From NCBI GenBank assembly GCA_002335605.1, contig BEDY01000003.1, positions 1,798,001-1,862,000 on the forward strand: a stretch of 64,000 bases of DNA. Reading direction: 5' to 3'. The position numbers were made by a program, and so were the translations under genes. Shown one piece after another: positions 24,248 through 33,126 of the stretch (the first letter of the stretch is position 1; the number at the start of each line of letters is the position of its first letter). Under the pieces are notes generated by a model, which saw nothing but the letters and a program-made list of their open reading frames with translations, had not been told where the DNA came from and ran no database searches. The DNA is from Prillingera fragicola (lineage: Eukaryota; Basidiomycota; Tremellomycetes; Trichosporonales; Trichosporonaceae).

Positions 24248-26669
24248 CTAATCTTGCCTGTGGACAAGGGGAGGCTTGGCGTCGCGCTCCTTTGCCATGT
24301 CGGCAAGCTCCTCCTCGAGGTCCATGTCTGCTCCGACGTCCTCGAGAACCGTGTTTTCACGCTCAAGAAGAGGCTTGATGAGTCGGTTAAAGTACGGGTG
24401 CTCCTTGGGGAGCGGGTTCGCAGCGCGGACCTGGTTGAAGTAGGACTCGTAGACTGAGCCGTCCCACTTGCCGAGGGGCGAGTTGATAATGTGGTCGCTC
24501 AGGGCAAAGGAGTCGACGAGGGGGATGGCAACCTTGCGGACCTGGAGGCAGAGGTCGTCAACCTGCTTCTGGACCTGGTCGACCTGCTCGCCGGAGAAGT
24601 AGCCGTCTGTGGGTTAGCTCTGCCGTGATTTGAACTAGTACTTACACTTGAGGAAGTAGGCTTGGAGCTCCTCGACCTGCCAGAGACCATACAGCTTGCA
24701 GACAGTGAGGAGGATCTCGGTCTCGGCACTCTTGTCCATCTCCTCCACGGCCTTGCGGAACATTGAGAAGATGTAGCCAACAGTGTGGAGCTTGGCAGCG
24801 ATAAAGCGGCTCTGCGAGCACAGCTCCATGGCGACCTCCTTGTTCTTGCCGTCCTTGCGGAGGTTGTTGAACTCGATGGCAGCTTTCTTGACAACGTTGG
24901 CGGCGACGCAGTTGAAACCGCGGCTAATGTCCTCGAGCGAGAATGAGCCGTCCGACTTGGCGGTGAGCAACTCGGGCTTGGCAAGGTAGGCGACACCGGG
25001 GGCGAGCTTCTTGCCTTTGGCGGCAGCGGCGTACGAGCTGAGGAGCGAACGGCCAGCCTGGAGACTGAGAATGGTGTTGTCGCCCTCCCAGGTGCACTGG
25101 ACTGCAAAGTCCGAGTACATGGCAGGGAAGTTGGAGTAAGCCGAGTAGCCGTGGCCACCGCACGACTGGCGGCACTTGTCAATGGTGTCGAGGCATCCCC
25201 AGGTGCAGAATGCCTTGAGACCGGCAGAGGTGGCGTGCATCTCCTTGAGCATCTCGATGACGTCCTCAACGTTGGGGTCCGAGGCCTGGAGGCGGTCGAG
25301 GGCAATGGTCATTTCCTGATACATGGACGAGAGCTTTTGGCCAGTAAAGCCAACGGCAATAGCCTGCGAGAGAAGGGGAAGGAGACGACGCTGGTGGATG
25401 GGGTAGTCGAGAATCTGAGTCTCGACCTTGTTGCCGCCCGAGTTGAACTGGCGACGGACCGCGGCATAGCGGATGGCAATGGTGAGTGCCTTCTTGGCAG
25501 TGCTCGACGAGTCGGCAACCATGGAGGTACGGCCACCAAGGAGAGCACCGTAGGTGAGCTGAGCAAGAGGGGGCTCGGTAACGGCGCCCTCGCGCGACAC
25601 CTGGGTGTACTTCATGAGAAGGTGCGCGCGGGGCACGCGGACATAGGTGAACTGGATCCATCCGTTGTCGATGCCGTCGCGACCCATCTTCTTGCCAATG
25701 TCCCCAATCGAGACACCGGGCAGGGTCTCGAAAGATGCAGTGTCACGGAGCTGCACGACAAAGGTCTTGACGCCGTAGCGCTTGCCGTCAATGATCATCT
25801 GAGCAAACACGGCAGCGTGGGTGGCGGTCGAGGCGGCGCCGCCAATCCACCACTTGGTAGCACCAAGGTGGGGGGTGTGGATGACAAACTCGTCGGTGGC
25901 GTGGTCAAACGTGGCAGTGGTCTCGAGGCCAGCGACGTTCGAGCCGTGCGCGAGCTCGGTCATGGCGAAGCAGCCGATCACGCCGTTGAGGCCAAGGACG
26001 CCCTTTTCAACCCAGTAGCCTGGATATCAGCGATCAGGCGATCAGAAGCTAAGGGCCGACTCACTCATCTGGTTGTTGGTGGCACCACTGCGGAGGGCGC
26101 CAAGGAAGAGTCCGTAGGCGACACCGAAGCGTGTCCAGAATGCCGGGTCAGCGATACTGATGAGCTAGACGTTAGTGAATGTACACTGTGAATGGGCTCA
26201 CCTCCATGCGGAGCGAGAAGACGTCGAGTGGCTCGTTGGTCACAAAGTGGACCATTGAGGCAAACTTTTCCATGGTGCGCTCGCGAATCTCATCCTTGGA
26301 CAGGTCGGGGACGTCCGAGAGCTTGAAAGCGGGGTGGCGGGCAATCTAAGTTGTTAGAATACCATAAACAGTTTGCCACTGTAGACGCACCTCGGCCATG
26401 AACTTTTCCTTGAGGACGAGAGCCTTCTCGGAGCCGTGCAGCTTGATGGCAAGCTGGCGAATGTTGAATGGAGGGTTTGCTCGCTCCTGTTAGAGGTCAG
26501 TGGGGGTCTCGTGTGAGCAAAAGGAGCTCGTCCAAGAAGAGCTCGTCTCGTCACCACGAACCTGTGCGAGCGTCTCCATCTGCAGACGTGTCAGCGGCGA
26601 ACGCGGGTACGCGACGTCATTGCGTCTCTGGCGGCTTACCGTCGTGGGCTTGGGCCTTGGAAACGCCAT
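24248..26669 (-). CDS. POX1: Acyl-CoA oxidase (POX1/ACOX), first step of peroxisomal beta-oxidation
   Basis: FAD enzyme that oxidises acyl-CoA to trans-2-enoyl-CoA and yields hydrogen peroxide. The start at 26669 gives MAFPRPKPTT, and several small 5' exons follow (ERANPPFNIRQLAIKLHG, then HPAFKLSDVPDLSKDEIRER). The core is YWVEKGVLGLNGVIGCFAMT with ELAHGSNVAGLETTATFD, KWWIGGAASTATHAAVFAQM, GIDNGWIQFTYVRVPRAHLL, the ACOX C-domain RYAAVRRQFN, and CRQSCGGHGYSAYSNFP with QCTWEGDNTILSLQAGRSLL. About 710 aa. The last exon ends in an acidic DLEEELADMAKERDAKPPL then VHRQD, so there is no PTS1. Yeast Pox1 also lacks a PTS1 and is imported through an internal signal. CCTCGG-type elements lie upstream. 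Confidence 0.93.
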
Positions 26670-28617
26670 TTCTAGTGGTTAGTGTGTGTGTATAGGTGTA
26701 GGTGTGATTGGGAGAAAGAGCAACGACAACAGTATAAAAGTCTGGCTGCATTACTTGAACGTGTCATGGGACCGGCTTGCCCATTGTCGGTAGCCGGAGC
26801 GTTTGGGTGTGCAGACCTCGGGATCTAAACAGGCGGCCGATCACGTTGGCTTGGGCGATTAAACAGGGCGAGTCCGGGGTCCGAAGACATGTGCACAGTG
26901 GTTCCGTCACCCAGCGTACCAGGGGGCACCGAGGTTTTGTTTTGGCCCAAACCCGCAATTCGCGGGCACACGGTCATCGCTGCCCGATCCTGGACTCGAT
27001 AAAGCTGTAAAACCACTGCTGATAGGACAATGATCAACCGGAGACCGCGTATGCAGCTATCCGACCCATGCATTGTCCAAACGTCTACACACACCCTAGC
27101 GTGTTCCGGTTAGCCGGCGCGAGTTGGGCAGCACAGCTAGCACAGCTCAAGACGAGCTGTAGCCTGCAGGGAAAGCACCAGGGGCCAGGGGGTAGGGAGT
27201 GTCCTTGCTTGGCTACAGTTTCTGTTCGTGACGTAGCTGGCAGTCAGGTGTACTCCTTTCTTGGCGGAGTTAGAGCCACGGCTCAGTGTTGGGTGTTCAG
27301 AACACGGACTGCAAATCTCAAACATCAAGGCTCGTATAGTGTAGGTGGTTATCATTGGTCGTTGTGGTTTCCCATGCGGTTTCGCGACAATCTGACCCGA
27401 CCGCTGTTCGACTCAGCGTGCGAGCACGATTTTTTGCCGTCCTCGCCGGGTTATTTCGTTCGGAAGGTAAGGACCTGGAGAGTGTGGCGCGAGAAGGGGA
27501 GCAACTGCCTCTGGTGGAGTTTCCTTTGCCTCAGGAGAAGATTTGGGGGCTCACTGCATGCCGTGAGTGAGCGGTGTGGCGTCTTTTGTACGCTGGCAGA
27601 GTGCTCAGCAGTTGGTAAATGCATTTAGCGCTCTGGGGGAAGGTGGTCAGAAGCAATGAGTGGAGATGATAGAGGTGCAGAGGGAACCCTTCATGAGTCG
27701 ACAAGTTCTCTTCTGTAGCTTTCATTTTGAAGCTAAAAACAATTGCCATGCAGCCGCGTATCCATGTCAGAGCCCTAACTCTGCTCTCTGCGGACCATGC
27801 ATCGGTGCTCGTCGCCAACAAGGTCACTCAGAAGCTTTGAGACGACGAGTTGTTCCCGTTCTGTGGCGGGAGTAAAAACATCATCTTCTCCAGCCCAGAC
27901 CTTGACCTTCCTCGGTCTCGAAAGTGTTGAAATCGATTTTGGAGAACGTCGGTGCACTCGGAGCGAAGCAGATGCGCAACACTTCTCAACCAGGTTCTCT
28001 TGAAGATTAGACTGCCCGGAGTGTCGCGCCGTTCCAGAATTGCAGGAAACTCCCATGGGCTGGTCTAGTCGTCCTGGTGTTCCTTTCGGCGCCCAGCGCG
28101 TGCGTTGAGTGGGGGAGGCTAGGCAAGAAGAATGCGTCTGAATATGTAAAGAGGACGCCAAGGATAAGCGATGTGGTGACAGTGGCCATGCTGTGATGGA
28201 GATGCCATTGTAGTAATACTTTCGCGGCACACAGAACACGAGGACCCCTAGACCAGCCCATGACCACTCTCCCGCCGATCCCGCCATGATCTGCAATCAG
28301 CTTGCCCTTCTGGGGCGCACTCGGCGTGCTTCTGCACATGCAAGCCGCTCCAGAATCAGCCACGCGACTTTTGACGACACTGCGCACGCATCTGTTACAG
28401 ACCGTCATCATGGAATACCAACATAGGGGCTCCTGCCTACCTGCCCTGTGGCTGTCGACACATGGGCTTGAGACGGGAGCGAAACGCAAACCGGGGAAAA
28501 GAATTACCTCCTTCCCTGTCCCGTCCCTGTACGTTGCCGCTTATATCTCGCCTTCCTCTGCATAGATCTGGCCCAAATCAAGATCAAAAGAAAGCCCTGG
28601 ACGCGCCGAACATCACC
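26670..28617. other. Gene-poor 1.9-kb region upstream of acyl-CoA oxidase
   Basis: The first 300 bp are the acyl-CoA oxidase promoter, with CCTCGG at 26816-26821 and its reverse complement CCGAGG at 26929-26934. These are the core recognised by FarA/FarB-type fatty-acid regulators in ascomycetes. The rest is lower in GC than the genes and shows only weak ORFs; the best is listed at 27775-28296. I see no RNA gene before the tRNA at 28618. Confidence 0.45.
27775..28296 (-). CDS. Weak unassigned ORF
   Basis: A 173-codon minus-strand frame. Its N-terminal part is preceded by a good acceptor-like CTGATTGCAG and reads MAGSAGEWSWAGLGVLVFCV. Its C-terminal part, VKVWAGEDDVFTPATEREQL with VVSKLLSDLVGDEHR, looks like normal protein. 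The centre (HSSCLASPTQRTRWAPKG) does not. An alternative frame over 28100-28200 gives a hydrophobic MATVTTSLILGVLFTYSDAF. It may be a gene whose introns I cannot place, a decayed gene or chance. No family recognised. Confidence 0.2.
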   Translation of the reverse strand: MQIMAGSAGEWSWAGLGVLVFCVPRKYYYNGISITAWPLSPHRLSLASSLHIQTHSSCLASPTQRTRWAPKGTPGRLDQPMGVSCNSGTARHSGQSNLQENLVEKCCASASLRVHRRSPKSISTLSRPRKVKVWAGEDDVFTPATEREQLVVSKLLSDLVGDEHRCMVRREQS

Positions 28618-28707
28618 GCAGCTTTAGCACAGTGGTAGTTGTAGCGGATTGCAATCAAACATTGATTAACCATCCGCGGGTCCCCGGTTCGAACCCGGGA
28701 AGTTGCT
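28618..28707 (+). tRNA. tRNA-Cys (anticodon GCA) with a 17-nt intron
   Basis: The cloverleaf folds by eye. The acceptor stem is GCAGCTT (28618-28624) with AAGTTGC (28700-28706), including one G-U pair. The anticodon stem is GCGGA (28644-28648) with TCCGC (28673-28677). The loop is TT-GCA-A, then an intron of 17 nt (28655-28671), then A38. The T arm is CCCGG-TTCGAAC-CCGGG. The intron sits at the canonical 37/38 position used by the tRNA splicing endonuclease. The D stem is weak, as in many tRNA-Cys genes. A run of seven T follows directly, as expected for a Pol III terminator. Confidence 0.93.
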
Positions 28708-28713
28708 TTTTTT
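28707..28713 (+). terminator. Pol III T-run terminator of tRNA-Cys
   Basis: Seven consecutive T residues immediately follow the acceptor stem of the tRNA; the first may serve as the discriminator base. Confidence 0.85.
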
Positions 28714-29330
28714 GGTCTCTATAGCCTGCGCAGATGGCCAGGTATGCGCTTCCGGATACCACCTGGGTCCTCTGCACCCCCCGCGCTTGCTGCTGACCGG
28801 TTCTTACATGCATAGGACTCTCGGTTGGCAAGCAGTAGGCGTTTGCAGGCGGTCATGGTATGTGATTTGACGCCCGCGGTTGTGTCTTCCTCCGCTGTGC
28901 ATGCGTCCACAGTCCCGACTGTAGTGTCCTCGGCTGCTCGTAGAGTCGGCTGGAATATTTGTTATTATTATTATTATTACTGTGTGTACGGTGCGGCGCC
29001 TCTGGTATCATCTTTTCCAACTCGAAGTCTGTGGCTTTGCGGCTTCCTGTTAGCATGTCGAAGGATTGACCAGCTGATTCAGTCAGCAGTCTGCTAACAC
29101 TACACTCCCCTCTGACTAAGTATGTATCACTTACGAGCAGACAGAGCATAACGCTTACACTGACCTTTGACGTGTTCAGTCAAACCATTTTTCCCGAGCT
29201 CTATCCACCACCACCTCTCCATCCGAGCTCTACGCCACCATCTTCTATCCACACGTACACACCCTCCGTGCTGCACATAACCCCACACACACACACATGC
29301 ATCTAAAAACAACACCTAAACGTCGAAGGA
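28714..29330. other. Intergenic with simple repeats
   Basis: About 620 bp with no convincing gene. It holds a TTA microsatellite (28962-28979) and a CA-rich stretch (ACACACACACACA near 29284-29296). The final 130 bp are pyrimidine- and then A-rich, resembling a fungal 5' leader in front of the ATG at 29331. Confidence 0.5.
28962..28979. repeat. TTA microsatellite, six units
   Basis: Six perfect TTA units in an otherwise non-coding stretch between the tRNA gene and the small ORF at 29331. Confidence 0.95.
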
Positions 29331-29489
29331 ATGGAACCGTACCTCGACCAGGTCCAACCCACCCCCGAACCACCCGCAGGCACAAGCTACCAACGTGCGG
29401 CAGAAGATGACAGCATCCTCTTTTCGCTGCAAACGCTACCAGCACAGGCCGTGGCGGGAACTGCTGCGCCGCGTTTATATACATAGGAG
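29331..29489 (+). CDS. Possible small gene, 52 codons or longer if spliced
   Basis: The ATG at 29331 follows an A-rich leader and opens a frame with gene-like codons: MEPYLDQVQPTPEPPAGTSY, then QRAAEDDSILFSLQTLPAQA. It stops at a TAG near 29487. The frame continues sensibly after the stop (ESEVSSTLGKGTPVASELCP), so a 36-nt in-frame intron (GTGGCG to ACATAG, about 29452-29487) or a recent stop mutation is conceivable. The donor is not the usual GTRNGT. No homology is recognised. It converges on the orphan gene at 29810-30792. Confidence 0.3.
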
Positions 29490-29809
29490 TCTGAGGTCAG
29501 CTCTACACTTGGCAAGGGCACACCGGTTGCGTCAGAACTCTGCCCTGTTTGATCGTCAGTGGCGTCTACCGCGTGCCCTCACGACGGATTCGCAAGAGGT
29601 GGAGGCGGGTGTTGAAGCTGCGGTGAACGAAACCAATAGTTTGTTCGCGGTACCCCGTAGGCCCTCCCCATCAGTTCTGCCCAGTCCTGCTGCTGCGCAA
29701 ACGTCCCAACGCTGCACACGTCAAGTGCAGTGAAGAACAAGGGACAATAAGAAGACATCGGGGCTTTACCCCACGATTATATGGGAACAAGATACGATAC
29801 AAACTAAGC

Positions 29810-30792
29810 CTAATCATCCCATCGAACATAGCGAGGAGGACAAATAATCTGCCAACACCAGTGCGGTCTTTGTCGCGGGCGTTCCTCGACGACTCGCCCG
29901 CCCTTGGGCATTCGTCGGGGGTCCATTGGAGTTGAGCGACCCTGTTAATCAGCACTTTCCTTCGCTGCTAACTCACCGGCTCGTTCAAAATCCAGCTATT
30001 TGAAACGCTGACCCAGCTACCGGTCGTCGGCGACATGGATCCGTGCCGCTGGTCGACGGCCCCGCGCATCTGTGTAGAAGCCATGGGTGCCAGGGTCGTC
30101 AGAGGGGTCGGGGCGGTGCGCGGAAACACTGCTGGTGGCAACGGCGACTGGAACCCATCGCTCGTGCTCGCAAAGCGACCTGTCGAGCTCGGGCCAACGG
30201 TCGTCGATGCAGTAGCAGGCGTCGGTGGCAGTGGTCCACTGGGTGGTGGGTGAGGGGGAGGAAGGGGCTCGGCGAGTGCGATTCTGCCTGTCAGTATACA
30301 CCTCGGACACAGGACCCACCCTACTGCCGACTGCGATAACGGCGCTCTTGGGTCGTAAGGAGCGACCTGAGAGTTCTTGTAGCCATTGTAAAACACTTGT
30401 GATCCGTTTGCATCCGAAGAGACTCCAGAGTAGCGCTGGGTAAAGTCGATTCCCGGTTCGCCGCTATAGTTGCGAACGAGCACCGGATCGTTTACTGGGT
30501 CATAGCCGTACATGGAACCCATCACAGGCTGGCGAGTGCCGTAGCCGTCGTCGTCGCCGGGTGCACTTTCACGAGAGGGGACGTAGTGGATGTCTGTTTG
30601 TGAAGAAATGTACGCCGAGTGAAGCATGACAGGCGTCAAAGTCCCAGGGTCGCCGAGGCGTGTCATGTGGCTGCGAGGGCGGGGTCCGTTGGGATGATGC
30701 TTCTGCATCAGGGGACCGCCGGCAAGGACCCGTGCGCGACCACCACCGCTCGGGCCTGCTCGTAGTGTTTCTTGATACTCCCCGTTGGCCAT
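29810..30792 (-). CDS. Hypothetical orphan protein, Pro/Ser/Tyr-rich
   Basis: The start at 30792 gives MANGEYQETLRAGPSGGGRA. The next 150 residues are low in hydrophobicity and rich in Gly, Tyr and Asp (YGYDPVNDPVLVRNYSGEPG, QVFYNGYKNSQVAPYDPRA). A 37-nt intron near 30287-30323 (ending CTGACAG) probably removes an unlikely cysteine-containing stretch. A Pro-rich region follows (LPPPHPPPSGPLPPTPATAS). At the apparent stop at 29968 a GTGAGT donor and a CTGATTAACAG acceptor allow a further exon, GRSTPMDPRRMPKGGRVVEE, ending at 29810; without it the protein ends at 29968. About 300 aa, apparently disordered, no domain recognised. It resembles cytoplasmic tails of fungal membrane or adaptor proteins only in composition. 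Confidence 0.5.
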
Positions 30793-31972
30793 GGTGGTGT
30801 GTGCAACGAGAAAAAGTGGTTCTCCAACGACATGAGAGTTTGTGCTGCTGGCTCGAAAGGCCCAACATGAGCGGATGCCGTCATTTGTTTACGGCAACCC
30901 CAGGAGACGATCAGCCGCCGCGTTTCAGCATGCAAACGGTCCGAGGATTCCAGACCACAACGCCACTACAATATCGTGTGCATGTGCAGGTATGGTTGTC
31001 ACCACCATCATTGAACACAAATGCATCAGAGTGTTCTCGTTCGTCTCTGTGTGTGCAGCAGCGAGCACACCACGACGTTCCAAGTCTCTATCAGAGTCGT
31101 ATGCCCTCGTCAGAGAGTGTTCACACGCTGTGCCTGACCCCGCAATACGCTATCCACAGAGTCGCCGGGTGTCTAGCAAAGACCGTCCAAGCAGAAGCTA
31201 CAAAGCATACCCAGCGCACAACAGGGAGTGCAGAGCCGACCCCAATCTTCTCCCCTCGTTGTATCTGTGCAAGAACCGTCCGGGTTGCTCCTGGGGCAAA
31301 GCGATGGGAGAGGACGGCCGTAACGAACAAGGAGCAGTCGCGGCGTCGCCGCTACCACATCTCTGGGCTTCGTTCCTTCAACATCGAGTTGTGGGATATT
31401 TCGGACCTGCGGAACCATCATCCTTCGATCTCAGCCTCGCCATGCTGGTATAGTCACCCAGGATTCTGAGCGTAGCTCGTCGGAGGAGGTGCGCGGCCGC
31501 CTTGTGCCATGTAGCCCGGCTTCTAGACGGTGGCAGGGCTGATAGCACTCATTGCCGACTGGATGTACCCCATTTTGCAAAGCGCGAGTTCATGGTAAGA
31601 GTCTCACGAGTCAAGAGTGGTTGTGGTCGTTGCGTACAGCAAAAGACAGCGCGGGAGCCCGTTTATTGCTGGAGCTGCCTGAAGCGCCTCATATTCCTTC
31701 TGTTGTTGTATAGAGGACAGTAGAGCGACGGCCACGGTCGGCCCACTGTCCCCCAAGGCAGGCCCTTGAATAACGTCAAAGTGCAAGTCGAGATGCCCAG
31801 GCTCTGGCCCCCGCTAACATCGAGGAGACTGCTTGTAGGAGTAGATCCTCAGACAGTTGAGATGATCATGTCGTCCCGTCAGAAAAGCTGCACATCACAG
31901 CTGTCAGTCACGACTGCCCACTCAGTGTTGCCAGATCTGTGCCCGCTTCTGATACTGCAGCCTGCATCACAA
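30793..31972. other. Intergenic, about 1.2 kb
   Basis: Between the start of the orphan gene and the stop of DAP1. Plus-strand frames of 203 and 269 codons cross it, but their residue content (runs of Cys, His, Arg and Ser without pattern) and codon use do not look coding. I see no RNA gene or repeat. Confidence 0.5.
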
Positions 31973-32814
31973 TCAAGGAACGACCTTGCCGACAATGTTG
32001 TAGCGCTGTAATGTCAGCTCCATCCCCGCGGCCAGTAGCGCATCAACACACCTTGGCGAAGAACGAGTCCCACTGGTCGAGTGTCTTCATCTCCTTTTCG
32101 TTCAGAGTCGAGTAGTCTGCGATAGCGTCCTTGGCATCCAACGACGACATGCCTTTATTCGTCAACTCGCGCTCAACCGGCGACAGTCGTCAGGCCCACC
32201 AGTCACCATCTCTGTGGGGACTTTACCTGGACCAACCCCCACAGTCGTAGCCACTACATGCGCCGCACTCACCAAGTCCCTTGCTGGCGTCCTTGCCAGC
32301 AAACACGTTGTATCCCGCTCCCTTGCCGTACATCTCCTTCTTGCCCGAGACGTCGTAGATCTTGCCCTTGATCGCAACGTAGATGGGCTTGGAGGGGTCC
32401 GAGCCGTCGTACTGCGCCAGCTGGGCCACGGGGATGGGGTCATCCTGCATTGTCAGCAAACCTGCAGGAGCTGTCCAGAGATGGCGCGGCCAGCCGTAGG
32501 CTTGGCAGAGACGTCATCCATGCCGCACCAAAACCACGCCATCCTCCTCCATCACGCAGCACACATACCTTTGGAGGGTTAAGAGCAGCCGCGGGAGCTG
32601 ACATGACGCTGGGCTTGTCGCTCATGTTCTTGTTGAGGGGGAGGAGCTTGGAACCAGAAGTGGAGGCCGAGGGAACGGCTTTGGCGGCGGGGGTAGGGGC
32701 GGGGTCGGCAGCAGCTGGCTGGGCAGACGAAGAGCGGAGGTAGAGAGCAGCAGAGATACCAATAGCGCCGGCGATGAGAGCAGGGGTTGATGTGAGAGTC
32801 TCGTACCAAGTCAT
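31973..32814 (-). CDS. DAP1: Dap1/MAPR (membrane-associated progesterone receptor-like) cytochrome-b5-fold protein
   Basis: Haem-binding protein that supports P450 enzymes of sterol synthesis (Erg11, Erg5). The start at 32814 gives MTWYETLTSTPALIAGAIGI, a single N-terminal membrane helix, then an Ala/Pro/Ser linker. After an intron the b5 fold begins: DPIPVAQLAQYDGSDPSKPI, YVAIKGKIYDVSGKKEMYG, GKGAGYNVFAGKDASKGL; the two tyrosines match the haem-ligand region of MAPR proteins. The next exon is MSSLDAKDAIADYSTLNEKE with LDQWDSFFAK, and the last is only 11 codons (RYNIVGKVVP), ending at 31973. About 185 aa. Two of the three introns are over 100 nt, long for this region. An in-frame ATG at 33036 exists, but the hydrophobic start at 32814 is canonical. 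Confidence 0.92.
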
Positions 32815-33126
32815 TGAGTGGTCAGAGGGTCGAGTGGAAAGGAGGAGAGTGAGGAAAGATGACTTTGGTCTCCGGATATTCAGAGTTGCCGCTTCGGCGC
32901 TGCACAAGCCTGCGTTTGGCCAGGATCCTATTCGTCCATTACATTTCTTGGCTACGAGCCGCATACATGCGCAGAGCCACCTCCCTGCAGCATGAGTAGC
33001 ATCTATTGCAGTCGTGGACTCTAGGCCACCTTGCATGTTGTGGCATCGCAGTGATCACTATCCGTACTACATACGGCAGGGCTTCGCAAGCCGGCGTCCT
33101 GTTCCACATGTGCTGTATCACGGCAT
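32815..33126. other. Intergenic, DAP1 promoter and 3' end of the SNF2 gene
   Basis: About 310 bp between two minus-strand genes. Nothing beyond promoter sequence is recognised. Confidence 0.5.

Noticed and set aside
25151..26191. 346-codon antisense ORF opposite acyl-CoA oxidase
   Set aside because: Shadow of the real gene, with Val/Gly/Leu-rich nonsense composition and no domain.
28007..28296. Short match (QWHL and H two residues on) between a weak ORF here and the four-helix protein at 22732-23458
   Set aside because: Only about five identical residues, and the other shared-looking pieces fall in a different order and frame, so no duplication can be claimed.
30660..31469. Long plus-strand frames (203 and 269 codons) upstream of DAP1
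   Set aside because: They start inside the 5' part of the orphan minus-strand gene, have no gene-like codon pattern and no recognisable segment.
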